The notes: generated from the letters alone by a model not told the origin. A stretch of 51,993 bases of DNA from an uncultured bacterium (GCA_937871295.1 CALMRE010000196.1:1-51993), one strand, 5' to 3'. Shown: positions 35,372 through 44,738, counted from the stretch's first letter. A program made the numbers and translations.

Positions 35372-36205
35372 ATGTGGTTCTACGAGAATTATGACGAGAA
35401 GGCCTCGCTGGGGCTTAAGGTAAAGCGCAAACTCCATGAAGAACAGAGTAAATTCCAGAAGATAGAGGTCTACGAGACCGAGTTCTTCGGCAATCTGCTG
35501 ACGCTCGACGGACTCGTGATGCTCTCGACCAAGGACGAATTCGTCTACCACGAGATGATCACCCACCTGCCGCTCTGTACCCACCCCAAACCGGAGCGGG
35601 TGCTGGTGGTCGGCGGCGGCGACGGCGGCGCGATCCGCGAGATACTGCGCCACGACACGGTAAAAGAAGCGGTCCTCTGCGAGATAGACGAACGGGTGAC
35701 CCGCGTCTGCGAAGAGTACTTCCCCTCGACCGCCGGCAAACTGGGCGACCCGCGCGTCAAGTGCCATTTCGACGACGGCTTCGCCTTCATGCAGAGGCAC
35801 GAGAACTATTTCGATGTCATCATCACCGACTCCTCCGATCCGGTCGGCCCCGGCGTGGCGCTCTTCAAGGAGGACTACTACCGGCTGGTCAAAAAGGCGC
35901 TCCGCCCCGGCGGCATCATGGTGTCGCAGAGCGAAAGCCCGTGGTTCTACGAGGAAACGATGGGTTCGATGACCGCCGCGATGGGGCAGGTCTTCAAGAA
36001 TGTGCAGACCTACATCGCGATGATACCGCTCTATCCGTCGGGATTCTGGACCATATCGTTCGCCTCCGACGACCACCGGCTGGAGAAATTCGACGCGGCG
36101 CGCAGCGCCAAGATCGCCGCGAACAGCAAATACTACAACCCCGACATACACCGCGGCGCACTCGCACTCCCCAACTTCGTCCGCGCCATCGTGAAGAATA
36201 AGTAA
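35372..36205 (+). CDS. speE: Spermidine synthase
   Basis: Transfers aminopropyl from decarboxylated S-adenosylmethionine to putrescine (or a related diamine). 277 residues with the Rossmann GGGDGG motif at 81-86, the Y60-HEM segment, the catalytic TDSSDPVGP block (Asp153-Asp156) and the C-terminal PLYPSGFW signature. AGGAG lies just before ATG 35372. No speD or decarboxylase gene is near. A membrane glycosyltransferase follows 10 nt later, perhaps on the same message. Confidence 0.95.
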   Translation: MWFYENYDEKASLGLKVKRKLHEEQSKFQKIEVYETEFFGNLLTLDGLVMLSTKDEFVYHEMITHLPLCTHPKPERVLVVGGGDGGAIREILRHDTVKEAVLCEIDERVTRVCEEYFPSTAGKLGDPRVKCHFDDGFAFMQRHENYFDVIITDSSDPVGPGVALFKEDYYRLVKKALRPGGIMVSQSESPWFYEETMGSMTAAMGQVFKNVQTYIAMIPLYPSGFWTISFASDDHRLEKFDAARSAKIAANSKYYNPDIHRGALALPNFVRAIVKNK

Positions 36206-36215
36206 CGGGCCTGCC

Positions 36216-37631
36216 GTGAGACCCACACCGATCCACGCGAAGATACATATCCCGCTCATCGTGTCGGCGATCCTTATCTCGGCGCTCTCCTATATCCGTT
36301 TTTTCATCACCGGCTCGATCGGGCTCGACACCCACTTTCCGCCGCTCCCCGCCGCCGAGGCGATCGGCGCCCTCTTCATCGGTGCGGTGGCGCTCGCCGG
36401 GTACGGTTACTACAATGCCGTCCTGCGCGGCGTCGAACTCGGGCTGTCGTTCGACCGCGTCCTGCGGCTCGCCAAGGTGCTCGGTGTTCTATCGCTCGTC
36501 GCCCTGCCGCTCCTGTCCAACGACATCTTCATCTACCTCTCCTGCGGTCAGGCGCCGCTCATGGGGATCAATCCGTACACCGACGCGGTGATGCTCCCCG
36601 GCACCGACTACCACCGGTTCGTCCCGCCGATATGGGCCGAAGGGCCCTACTGCAAATACGGACCCGCCGCCGTCTCCATCGCGCAGTTCGCGGTGCTCAT
36701 CGGCGGATCGAACCCCTTCGCGGGGATATTCGTGTGGAAACTGCTCGTGTTCGCCGCGTTCCTGCTGTTCTGCGACGCAACGGCGCTGCTGCTCAAACGG
36801 TTCGGGACCGCCGACGGCCCCGCCGCCCCCTTCATCCTCCTCTGCCCCATCCTCTGGGTGCAGGCGGCGGGACAGGGGCACAACGATATCTTCGCGGCGC
36901 TGTTCCTCGTCGGGTCGCTGCTCGCGCTGGCCCACGGCCGCTTCCTGCTGTCGATACTGCTGCTCACTCTCGGTCTGCAGGTGAAATTTTATCTGCTCCC
37001 GCTCTTTTTTCTCTTCTTCCTCGCGTGGTGGCAGACGGTCGGCCTCACGCGGCGGACGGCGCTCATCCTTGCGCTGTCGATATGCTGCGCCGCCGGGTTC
37101 ACCCTTCTACTCCATTTCCCCTATTGGACCGGCTGGGAGACGCTGACCGCCATTTACGGGCCGCTGGTGAGCGAACAGCCGATGAACAATGCCGCCTACC
37201 TCATTCCCTACGCCCTGTCGGGCGTCATACCGGCGCTGCGGCCCCATCAGGAACTGCTCGAGACCGCGCTCCATCTCTCCCTGTTGGCCATCACCGCCCT
37301 GCTCGCGCTGTGGCAGTTAGGGCGACTTCTGAAAAAAAAGGATGCCGCCTATCTCGTTTTCGTGCGGATCATGGCGCTGGTCATCTGCTTCGCGGCGCTC
37401 CGGTTCCACGCGTGGTACTTTATCGCCCTCCTGCCGCTGTGCAGCGCCGGTCTTCCGCCGGTCTGGCTGCGGTGGGGCGTCCTCGTGTTTCCGCTGACGC
37501 TCATTTTCGATATCCATAACTTCCTGCCGCGTGATTCGTATGCCCTCATGGCGATACTCCCCGCGACGGTGGTGCTGGTCAATCTCCTGTTCTTCTTCCG
37601 GCTCCGCGAACGACTCACCGGCGGGCCATGA
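36216..37631 (+). CDS. GT-C superfamily membrane glycosyltransferase, mannosyltransferase-like
   Basis: 471 residues with roughly eleven to twelve membrane helices. The first extracytoplasmic loop carries LSNDIFIYLSCGQAPLMGINPYT, which matches the D-x-x-x-Y and G-x-NPY signatures of polyprenol-phosphate-sugar-dependent GT87/MptB-like enzymes. Such enzymes transfer sugars from lipid-linked donors on the periplasmic face. The GTG start at 36216 lacks a strong ribosome site. The stop overlaps the next gene's ATG (ATGA), so the two are translationally coupled. Acceptor glycan unknown. Confidence 0.72.
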   Translation: MRPTPIHAKIHIPLIVSAILISALSYIRFFITGSIGLDTHFPPLPAAEAIGALFIGAVALAGYGYYNAVLRGVELGLSFDRVLRLAKVLGVLSLVALPLLSNDIFIYLSCGQAPLMGINPYTDAVMLPGTDYHRFVPPIWAEGPYCKYGPAAVSIAQFAVLIGGSNPFAGIFVWKLLVFAAFLLFCDATALLLKRFGTADGPAAPFILLCPILWVQAAGQGHNDIFAALFLVGSLLALAHGRFLLSILLLTLGLQVKFYLLPLFFLFFLAWWQTVGLTRRTALILALSICCAAGFTLLLHFPYWTGWETLTAIYGPLVSEQPMNNAAYLIPYALSGVIPALRPHQELLETALHLSLLAITALLALWQLGRLLKKKDAAYLVFVRIMALVICFAALRFHAWYFIALLPLCSAGLPPVWLRWGVLVFPLTLIFDIHNFLPRDSYALMAILPATVVLVNLLFFFRLRERLTGGP

Positions 37632-39526
37632 AACGGCTGCCGCTGCTTCTCATCCTCGTTCTGACGGCGGCGACGGCGACCATCCTTTTCCTCCGTCACG
37701 GAACGCGCGGCGATGAGCGGACCGGCCGCTATCTCGCCCTGCTCGGCGCGCAGGAACCGCCCGGCGCACTGCCGGCTCCCAAGGAACGGGCCGAATGGGA
37801 AACGGCGCGCGTTTTCTACCGCGGGAAACTCATCGAGGCGCTTGGACTCGACCTGCTCCCCGACCGGCCGCTCAACCAGAGAACCGTCGGAGAACAGCTC
37901 TTCGATACCTACCGCGTCAGCCGACTGATGTTCGATTCGCTCCCCGACATGCACGGGCTGGCCGATCTGTATCTTCCCGCCGCCGGCGCCGCTCCTTTCC
38001 CGGCAGTGCTCTTCATCGCCTCCGCCGACGAAGGGGCCGGCGAGGCGGCGCTTCTGCGGACCGCCGTGACGCTTGCCGCCGCCGGCGCCGCGACGCTGAT
38101 ACTCGAACTGCCGGGACGCGGCGACCGGCGTCCGACGGGCCACGGCGACACGGCGCTCTTTCTGTCGGGACTGACCCCGGCCGGGCTGGCGGTATGGGAA
38201 ACGCAACGGCTCCTCGATATGCTGCGACGACGCCCCGATATCGATCCCCGGCGCATCGCGGTCGCCGGCGCGGGCGACGGCGGTATGACCGCGCTCTACA
38301 CCGCGGCGCTCGACGATAGGGTCGCGGCGGGCGCGACGCTCCTGTCGATCGGGCGCTTCGGCGCGGGCGCCGGTTCGCCGGCACTGTCGGAACTGCTCCT
38401 CTTCCCCCGGCGCGATCTCGAACAGCATCATATCCTCGCGCTGGTCGCCCCGCGTCCCTTCCTGATCGTCGCCGGGAAGAAAGATGCCGAACGGACCGCC
38501 GCCGCGACCGAAACGGCGCGCCGCGCCCGTGAGACATACCGCTTTCTGGGCGGCGATGAACGGCTCGAGTTCGCCGTCGCACCCGGCGCGCGCCGCTACC
38601 AACCGCCTCACCGCGCACTGCTGTACGATTTCCTGACGCGGCATCTCGGCACCCGGGCGATCCGCGAGGAGGAGCAGGAACCCGAACACGCCCCCTTTGC
38701 GCTTCCCTTCGCCCCGGCGCAGGAGATGACGCTCGCCGAATTCGCACGGCGCGAAGCGCTGCTTCTGCGCGAGGAACTCCGCGAACGGCGCGACGATAGA
38801 GGTCCCGCCCTGTACGCCGTCGAACTGGCCGAGTCGCTGCGCGACCTGTCGGGGGCGGGACTCTTCTATCCCCGGCTCACCGACCTGCCGCTACCCGACA
38901 CGCTTCTCGACTGCACTGCGCCCGATCGCGCCGCCGCCGCGGTGATCGTCCTGAAAGGCCCGCGCTCGGGCCCGATAACCAAAACGCTTTCTGAAGCGCG
39001 CATGACGATCTGCGAACTCACTACCGGCGACACCTCCTCCGCGACCGCGGCAGACGCACTGATCACCGGCATACCGCTCGCCTTTCTGCGCGCCGACGAC
39101 ATCATCACCGTCGCGGAGGATCTTTTACGGAAAGGATATGCCGCCGTCGGTCTCTACGCCGAAGGGACCGATGACGCGCTCGCGGCGCTCCTCGCCGCCC
39201 ACCGCACCGACGCGATCGGCTGGATCGCCCTGCGCGACGCCGCACTCACCCTCGTCCCGGGAACGGGCATATCGGACGATATCGAACGGGCCGCGCTCGC
39301 CGCTCCCCGGCTTCTGCGGTCGGGCGATATCGGCGATCTCATCGCCGCACTCGCCCCGCGCCGTATACTGCTTGCCGGTATGCGCGGATCCGACCACGCT
39401 CCGCTCGACCCCGCCGCCGTCCGCCGTCTGGTCTGGGAAACGCGTCATCTGGTGATCGACCCCGCCGGCGCCGAAGAGACGCTTCACCGATTCCTTGCGA
39501 CGCACGGGACGACCCCCTCCCCCTAA
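37628..39526 (+). CDS. Acetyl-xylan-esterase-like alpha/beta-hydrolase, probably inactive
   Basis: 632 residues with an N-terminal membrane helix or signal (residues 4-23). Residues ~100-345 follow the acetyl xylan esterase/dienelactone hydrolase-like fold: LADLYLP, an oxyanion strand, ELPGRGDRR, and the nucleophile elbow. At the elbow the motif reads GAGDGG (214-219) where relatives have GxSGGG, so the Ser position is Gly. The expected late catalytic His is also not obvious (APGARRY). The C-terminal ~250 residues seem to repeat a hydrolase-like layout (TLLDCTAPDR, then ALAPRRILLAGM). A binding or structural role seems likelier than catalysis. Start overlaps the glycosyltransferase stop. Confidence 0.65.
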   Translation: MKRLPLLLILVLTAATATILFLRHGTRGDERTGRYLALLGAQEPPGALPAPKERAEWETARVFYRGKLIEALGLDLLPDRPLNQRTVGEQLFDTYRVSRLMFDSLPDMHGLADLYLPAAGAAPFPAVLFIASADEGAGEAALLRTAVTLAAAGAATLILELPGRGDRRPTGHGDTALFLSGLTPAGLAVWETQRLLDMLRRRPDIDPRRIAVAGAGDGGMTALYTAALDDRVAAGATLLSIGRFGAGAGSPALSELLLFPRRDLEQHHILALVAPRPFLIVAGKKDAERTAAATETARRARETYRFLGGDERLEFAVAPGARRYQPPHRALLYDFLTRHLGTRAIREEEQEPEHAPFALPFAPAQEMTLAEFARREALLLREELRERRDDRGPALYAVELAESLRDLSGAGLFYPRLTDLPLPDTLLDCTAPDRAAAAVIVLKGPRSGPITKTLSEARMTICELTTGDTSSATAADALITGIPLAFLRADDIITVAEDLLRKGYAAVGLYAEGTDDALAALLAAHRTDAIGWIALRDAALTLVPGTGISDDIERAALAAPRLLRSGDIGDLIAALAPRRILLAGMRGSDHAPLDPAAVRRLVWETRHLVIDPAGAEETLHRFLATHGTTPSP

Positions 39527-39539
39527 CACTCAAATCTGT

Positions 39540-39568
39540 TTGCATTTTTACGGCAGGTGTGCTACCAT
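39540..39568 (+). promoter_or_regulatory. Probable sigma-70-type promoter
   Basis: TTGCAT at 39540-39545, 17 nt spacer, TACCAT at 39563-39568, 38 nt before the lipoprotein start at 39606. Confidence 0.45.
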
Positions 39569-39605
39569 ATCGCAGTTCAATGATTTTCAGGTCGGAGGTA
39601 TCTTC

Positions 39606-41210
39606 ATGATGTTCGCGCGCGTAACGATGGCGGTCGCCCTTCTGCTTCTGCTGGGTGCCTGCGACGAGAAAAAGGAAAGCACCAACTGTATCGGCGGCTG
39701 TCCCGACGGCTGGACCTGTAACGAAGAGCAGGGTGTATGCGAGGAGCTCGGCGCCAACGACGACGATACCGACACCGACGCGGGCGATATCGATAAGGTG
39801 CTCCCCGAAGGGACCGACATCGTCGACGCTTCCGACAGCGAAGCGCCGCTCCCGGAGGGCGACGAAGAGATCATGGACGACGCCGAGACGCCCGACATCG
39901 ATACCGAAGGGATGGAATGCACGCCCAGCGCCGAGGAGCCCTGCACCTACACCGGTCCGACCGGCACCGAGAATATCGGCCCCTGCAAGGCGGGCAAGCG
40001 TGTCTGCAAGACCGACGGCTCGGGCTGGACCAACTGTTCGGGCGAAGTGGTGCCGCTCTACGATCTCTGCGGTGACGGCATCGACCAGAACTGCGACGGC
40101 ACCGCCGACAACCTCGATATGGACGGCGACGGCGTGACCGAATGCGGCGGGGTAGACTGCTGTCACACCACCGAGGGAGAAGATGGCTGTCCCGAACCGG
40201 AGAAGGTCTATCCCGGCGCCCCCGAGATACCCAACGGCCTCGATGACAACTGCAACGACCAGATAGACGAAGGTCTCTACGACTGCGACGACGCGCTGAG
40301 CGGCGACACCGCGATGGACTACGCCAAGGCGATCGGCCTGTGCGCCGCCGCGACCGAGGGCGGCACCGAATGGGGCGTCATCAGCGCCCAGTTCCTGATG
40401 CCCGACGGCACCGGCGCGCCGCACGCCCAGAGCCACGGGATACTACCCGCTTTCGGGAACGTCATCCTGCCCAAGAAAGGCGACGCGATGGCGATGCTCA
40501 CCACCGGGTTCGCCGCCAATCCGTTCGACAGCAACAAGTTCGGTGGACAACAACAGACCACCGGCACCGCTCCGGGCGACTGGCTGACGCTCAACGGCAA
40601 TGTCTTTCCCGCCGCACCCGCCTGCCTTGGTGCCGGATCGACCGGCTCGGTGAACGATGCCGTGATGCTGAATTTGCGCGTCCGCGCTCCGGCCGCCGCG
40701 AAGTCGTTCAGTTTCAACCTCTATTTCTTCTCGCAGGAATACATTCGTTTTGTCTGCTCTGACTATAACGACTTCTTCCTAACGCTTCTCGATTCGGAAT
40801 ATAACGATAGCCCTGACGCCGACCCAAACAAACTTAACCCCACGGACAAGAACCTCGCAATGGACGCCGCGGGCAACCCGGTCGGTGTCAACCTCGCACC
40901 AACAGGTTTGTTCAAGCAATGTACAGACGGTGAAAGCGATCCCGATTTTGACCCAGCCACCCCGGGCACCGTCATCTCCACCTGCGAGAACACCGATGAA
41001 CTCGCCGGCACCGGCTTCGAGAGTTACGGCGGCACCGGCTGGCTGACCACCCGCGGCAATGTGGTGGGCGGCGAGATCATCGAACTCCGCTTCGTCATCT
41101 GGGACACCGGCCCGGCCGGTCTTCCCGACTACATCTACAATTCGGCCGTCATTATCGATAATTTCGAATGGCAGTACGAGGCCTTCACCCCCGGCACCGG
41201 CCCCTCCTGA
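39606..41210 (+). CDS. Lipoprotein with MopE-type metal motifs and choice-of-anchor-L-like domain
   Basis: 534 residues. Lipoprotein signal ending LLGAC (Cys19), a small Cys-rich segment (CIGGCPDGWTC), an Asp/Glu-rich linker, then putative metal-binding motifs of the MopE/Myxococcus type: LCGDGIDQNCDG and a related NGLDDNCNDQIDEG. The C-terminal half resembles choice-of-anchor L domains (SFNLYFFSQEY and the closing AVIIDNFEW). Such proteins are cell-surface, copper or calcium linked, and common in deltaproteobacterial-type genomes. GGAGG precedes ATG 39606 by 7 nt. The prkA gene starts 8 nt after the stop, so both may share a message, an odd pairing. Confidence 0.8.
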   Translation: MMFARVTMAVALLLLLGACDEKKESTNCIGGCPDGWTCNEEQGVCEELGANDDDTDTDAGDIDKVLPEGTDIVDASDSEAPLPEGDEEIMDDAETPDIDTEGMECTPSAEEPCTYTGPTGTENIGPCKAGKRVCKTDGSGWTNCSGEVVPLYDLCGDGIDQNCDGTADNLDMDGDGVTECGGVDCCHTTEGEDGCPEPEKVYPGAPEIPNGLDDNCNDQIDEGLYDCDDALSGDTAMDYAKAIGLCAAATEGGTEWGVISAQFLMPDGTGAPHAQSHGILPAFGNVILPKKGDAMAMLTTGFAANPFDSNKFGGQQQTTGTAPGDWLTLNGNVFPAAPACLGAGSTGSVNDAVMLNLRVRAPAAAKSFSFNLYFFSQEYIRFVCSDYNDFFLTLLDSEYNDSPDADPNKLNPTDKNLAMDAAGNPVGVNLAPTGLFKQCTDGESDPDFDPATPGTVISTCENTDELAGTGFESYGGTGWLTTRGNVVGGEIIELRFVIWDTGPAGLPDYIYNSAVIIDNFEWQYEAFTPGTGPS

Positions 41211-41218
41211 GGCGCGCC

Positions 41219-43576
41219 ATGAACGGCTCCAACCAGACCGACAAGCGGACGCGCAAGCGCCTGAAAGAGGTCCCGCAGCACATCGTTGAAATGCCGGCCG
41301 ACGAACCGAAAGAGCGCATCCCGGCGCTCATCAACCTCGGCCAACGCCTGCGCGACAAAGATCGCCGCGAGCCGCTTTCCTACGATCGGTTCCTGCGCTT
41401 CTCCGCCGAGCAGCCGGAACTCGCCTTCCGCGACATCTTCCAGCTGTTCCACGATATGGTCAACCACTATGTCCGGACCGGCCGCGACGAATACCGCGGC
41501 GACCCCGAATCGGTCGGCTTTATCAACTACGACTGCCACGACCTGTTCGTCAAGGGACTCGACAACCCCTTCTTCGCCGACCGCCTCTTCGCCAACCGCC
41601 TCATGACGCTGGTCAACGGTTTCAAGAAGGGGATACAGAACAACCACATCATCCTCTTCGAGGGCCCCCCCGGCAGCGGCAAAAGCACCTTCCTCAACAA
41701 TATCCTGCAGCGGCTCGAGGAGTATGTACGCACCGCCGACGGCGTCTATTTCAAGACCTACTGGCGGCTCGACATCAAGCGGCTCGGCGGCTTCCAGAAC
41801 GCCGAAAAACCGCTGCGCCGCGCCGCCGACAAGGCCGGGAGCGAGGAACTCCATGAACGGCTCGACGGCTGGAAGGAAAGCGATCCGCGTTTCCCCAAGG
41901 AGCACCTCAGTTTCTCCTGCCCGAGCGGCGATCACCCGATACTGCAGATACCCAAAGCACAGCGGCGCGAACTGCTCGACGAACTCCTGCCGAAAAATTC
42001 CTTCAAGACCAAACTCTTTCAGCGCAAGGAATATGAATGGGTGCTGAAGGGGGAACCGTGCGCCATCTGCCGGTCGCTCTACGACATCCTCCTCGACATC
42101 CTGCGCGATCCGCTCGAGGTCTACAACATGGTCCACGCGCGGCGAATGCACTTCAACCGCCAGTTCGGGAGCGGCGTGACCATCTTCAACCCCGGCGACC
42201 CGCTCTACCGCAAACCGGTGACCAATCCGTTCCTGCAACGGATGATCAGCGACCTGCTGAAGAACGACGGCGTCGAGTTCATCTCGTCGGTCCTCGCCAA
42301 GACCAATAACGGCGTCTACGCCCTCATGGACATCAAGGAGAACAACATCGAGCGGCTGCGCGATCTCCACGGCATCATCAGCGACGGCGTCCACAAGGTC
42401 GACCTGACCGAGGAACGCATCAAATCGCTCTTCGTCGGGCTCGTGAATCCCGAGGACAAGACCCACTACGAGAATGTAAAATCGTTCCAGGACCGCATCA
42501 TCACCGTGAAGATCCCCTACATACTCGACTACAACACCGAGGTCGCCATCTACCGCAACAAGTTCGGCAAGGCGATCGACCGCCTCTTCCTCCCCGGCGT
42601 TCTGACCAATGTCGCCAAGATCGTCGTCTCGTCCCGGCTGGAGAAGGATTCGCCGGCGATCCGCGCATGGATCCCCGACGCCGACCGCTACCGCAAATAC
42701 ATGGATAAACATTCGCTCCTCCTCAAGATGGACCTCTACACCGGCCGCATACCCGACTGGCTGTCGGAAGAGGATGTCCGCAGATTCGACCGGACGATGC
42801 GCGCCGACCTGCTCGCCGAGTCCGAGTTCGAGGGATCCTCCGGCTTCTCGGGGCGGCAGTCGCTCAATATCTTCTCGCAACTCATCACCCACTTCTGCGA
42901 ACCGGGCAAACTCATCACCATGGATATGGTCGTGAAGTATTTCAGCCGCGAGGGGGAACCGCTCTTTGAATCTATTCCCGACGGCTTCATCGAATCGCTC
43001 GAGGACCTCTACGATTACGGCGTACTGCAGGAGGTCAAGGAGGCGCTCTATCTCTTTAACGAAAAGCAGATAGCGCGCGACATCCGGAACTACCTCTTCG
43101 CGATAAATTTCGATATCGGCGCGGTCGAGAAGAACGGCGACACCGGCGACACCATCGCCGTGACCGAGGAATACTTCCACGGAATGGAAAGTTTCCTGCT
43201 CGGCCCCGCGACCTCCGAGCGGCGGCGCAGTGAATTCCGCGCGGAAACGCACGCCGAATACATCACCGTCACCATTTCGCAGGAGATGAAGGTCGAAGGA
43301 AAACCGCTCACCGATACGACGCTCTACAAAACGCTTTTCGAGCGCTATACCCGCAATCTCCGCGAGAATGCGCTGGCCCCGTATGCCGCCAACGAGAACT
43401 TCCGCCGCGCGATACAGGACTTCGGCGCCGCCGGGTTCAACACCTACGATGAACGGCTCAAGCGCGATGTCTCGTTCCTGCTCCAGAATCTCAAAGGCAA
43501 GTTCAAATATACGCAGGAAGGGGCGCGCCAGATAGCGCTCTATGTCCTCGACAAGAAGCTCTACGAGAAGTACTGA
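41219..43576 (+). CDS. prkA: PrkA family serine protein kinase (AAA-type)
   Basis: 785 residues, longer than E. coli YeaG (644). An AAA+ domain with Walker A GPPGSGKS (149-156) occupies the N-terminal half, with PrkA-specific blocks PILQIPKAQR and VKIPYILDYNTEVAIY. The C-terminal PrkA domain, related to kinases, follows. PrkA proteins act in starvation and stress responses and usually lie with SpoVR and YeaH. SpoVR is encoded 8 kb away on the other strand. ATG 41219 has GAGG before it and lies 8 nt after the lipoprotein gene. It is the last recognisable core gene before the accessory block. Confidence 0.92.
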   Translation: MNGSNQTDKRTRKRLKEVPQHIVEMPADEPKERIPALINLGQRLRDKDRREPLSYDRFLRFSAEQPELAFRDIFQLFHDMVNHYVRTGRDEYRGDPESVGFINYDCHDLFVKGLDNPFFADRLFANRLMTLVNGFKKGIQNNHIILFEGPPGSGKSTFLNNILQRLEEYVRTADGVYFKTYWRLDIKRLGGFQNAEKPLRRAADKAGSEELHERLDGWKESDPRFPKEHLSFSCPSGDHPILQIPKAQRRELLDELLPKNSFKTKLFQRKEYEWVLKGEPCAICRSLYDILLDILRDPLEVYNMVHARRMHFNRQFGSGVTIFNPGDPLYRKPVTNPFLQRMISDLLKNDGVEFISSVLAKTNNGVYALMDIKENNIERLRDLHGIISDGVHKVDLTEERIKSLFVGLVNPEDKTHYENVKSFQDRIITVKIPYILDYNTEVAIYRNKFGKAIDRLFLPGVLTNVAKIVVSSRLEKDSPAIRAWIPDADRYRKYMDKHSLLLKMDLYTGRIPDWLSEEDVRRFDRTMRADLLAESEFEGSSGFSGRQSLNIFSQLITHFCEPGKLITMDMVVKYFSREGEPLFESIPDGFIESLEDLYDYGVLQEVKEALYLFNEKQIARDIRNYLFAINFDIGAVEKNGDTGDTIAVTEEYFHGMESFLLGPATSERRRSEFRAETHAEYITVTISQEMKVEGKPLTDTTLYKTLFERYTRNLRENALAPYAANENFRRAIQDFGAAGFNTYDERLKRDVSFLLQNLKGKFKYTQEGARQIALYVLDKKLYEKY

Positions 43577-43596
43577 ACCCCGTTGAAACAGGTACC

Positions 43597-43637
43597 TGTG
43601 GTCCGTTTAGCGGGCCCACAAGCCGGAATAAATCGGC
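43597..43637 (+). repeat. Two hairpins downstream of prkA
   Basis: An imperfect stem TGTGG(T)CCG / CGG(GC)CCACA at 43597-43620 is followed by GCCG-N8-CGGC at 43622-43637. No T-run follows, so intrinsic termination is uncertain. They mark the junction between the core genes and the accessory block. Confidence 0.4.
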
Positions 43638-43675
43638 ACGGTCAAAGGCTTACTGACTTCGACAATGAATGCATA

Positions 43676-43704
43676 TAAGAAAAACAGGAATGTCGAGCAT
43701 TCCT
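43676..43704 (-). terminator. Intrinsic terminator of the leftward nuclease gene
   Basis: Minus strand AGGAATG-CTCGA-CATTCCT (43704-43686) followed by GTTTTTCTT. It begins at the nuclease stop codon. Confidence 0.75.
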
Positions 43705-44738
43705 TAGAGTTTGTTTAGTTCCGCTTCTATCAGTTTGTAGGTAGTCCTCATCTCCTCCGCCTGCGCGAACGCGAGGAGGTCCTTTCGTGACAAGGTGCCG
43801 CTCTCAAGGAACTGCGCGAGGTACTTGGATGTGAACTCCACCATCAGGAGGCCCTTCTCCATCTTTTTGAGGATCTCGCGGTTGTTCTCGATGTTGGTCT
43901 CGACCAGAGTCCTGATCGAAAGGAAGTCTTTCATCTCGGTCACGAGACGGTTGACCAGCGCCGCCAGAACATCCCGGTCCAGATCGACCGGCTTTGCATT
44001 AAGCACGATGTCTCGCGCCAGCAGATAGGCGATGGCAAGGTTGTCGAAGTCGTTCTTCTGGCTGTCGACCAGCACTACAAAACCGGCTTCAGGGAGAAAG
44101 AGTACCCCGTCGCAGTTCTTCTGGATACCTGCGCTTGCCGTTCCTTTGTCGAATACGATAAGGGGTATGTCGGCTCCTCGATTAACCTGAGCCTCCAGCA
44201 GTTGGCTCCATGCGGTGTCCTTGCGGTTCTTCGAGATGTCGGCCGAGGTGATATCCCCCAGATCGACCGACTTGTCGAATTTGCACTCGATGGCGATCCG
44301 CTTGCCGCCACCCTCGGCGATATCACAGAGGATGTCGCCGGTCTTGTTGCGCGGCAGTTCGCCCGTCTTGTCCCCGGTCAGCGTGACCGCGTCGCTGATC
44401 CCTTTCTTTTTCAAGAACTCGGTGAGGTAGTCATATATCTCCCGTTCACCGATCTTTCCCTTTCCCGCTGATCGGTCGTAGGTGACCTTCTTCATGTCGA
44501 AAAGGATCTTCAGATATTCCAGTTCCGTGCCGAGTTCGTTCTTGGTCTTGGCGAGGAAGGCGCCTATACGCTCCTCCATCAGGGCGAGAACCCCTATATA
44601 GAGCGCCTTGAAGAGCCGCTCTTCGCGGTCCTCTTCGGGAACCTTGTCGAAGTAATTGAAGATGATGTCGTTCTGGATGGCATACGAAGTGATCTCCAGT
44701 TGCTTGAGCTTTTGGTTCAAGCTGATTGCTTTGGTCAT
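43704..44738 (-). CDS. Restriction-endonuclease-fold (PD-(D/E)XK) protein
   Basis: 344 residues, family not recognised by name. Residues 1-90 are helical (coiled-coil-like). Residues 97-160 have the nuclease core: Glu in KIGEREIYDYL (motif I), Asp135 in NKTGDILCDI, and ECK at 151-153 (the E-x-K of PD-(D/E)XK enzymes), much like Mrr/DUF2130-type domains. The C-terminal third is helical again. It probably cuts or binds DNA as part of the surrounding system. ATG 44738 has GGAG upstream. It is transcribed from the leftward half of the shared operator at 44851-44867 and closed by its own terminator, so it is monocistronic. Confidence 0.7.
   Translation of the reverse strand: MTKAISLNQKLKQLEITSYAIQNDIIFNYFDKVPEEDREERLFKALYIGVLALMEERIGAFLAKTKNELGTELEYLKILFDMKKVTYDRSAGKGKIGEREIYDYLTEFLKKKGISDAVTLTGDKTGELPRNKTGDILCDIAEGGGKRIAIECKFDKSVDLGDITSADISKNRKDTAWSQLLEAQVNRGADIPLIVFDKGTASAGIQKNCDGVLFLPEAGFVVLVDSQKNDFDNLAIAYLLARDIVLNAKPVDLDRDVLAALVNRLVTEMKDFLSIRTLVETNIENNREILKKMEKGLLMVEFTSKYLAQFLESGTLSRKDLLAFAQAEEMRTTYKLIEAELNKL

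Noticed and set aside
40760-40930. A locally less GC-rich patch inside the choice-of-anchor-type lipoprotein gene as an insertion
   Set aside because: The reading frame and domain pattern continue through it; the shift is small and could be normal variation.
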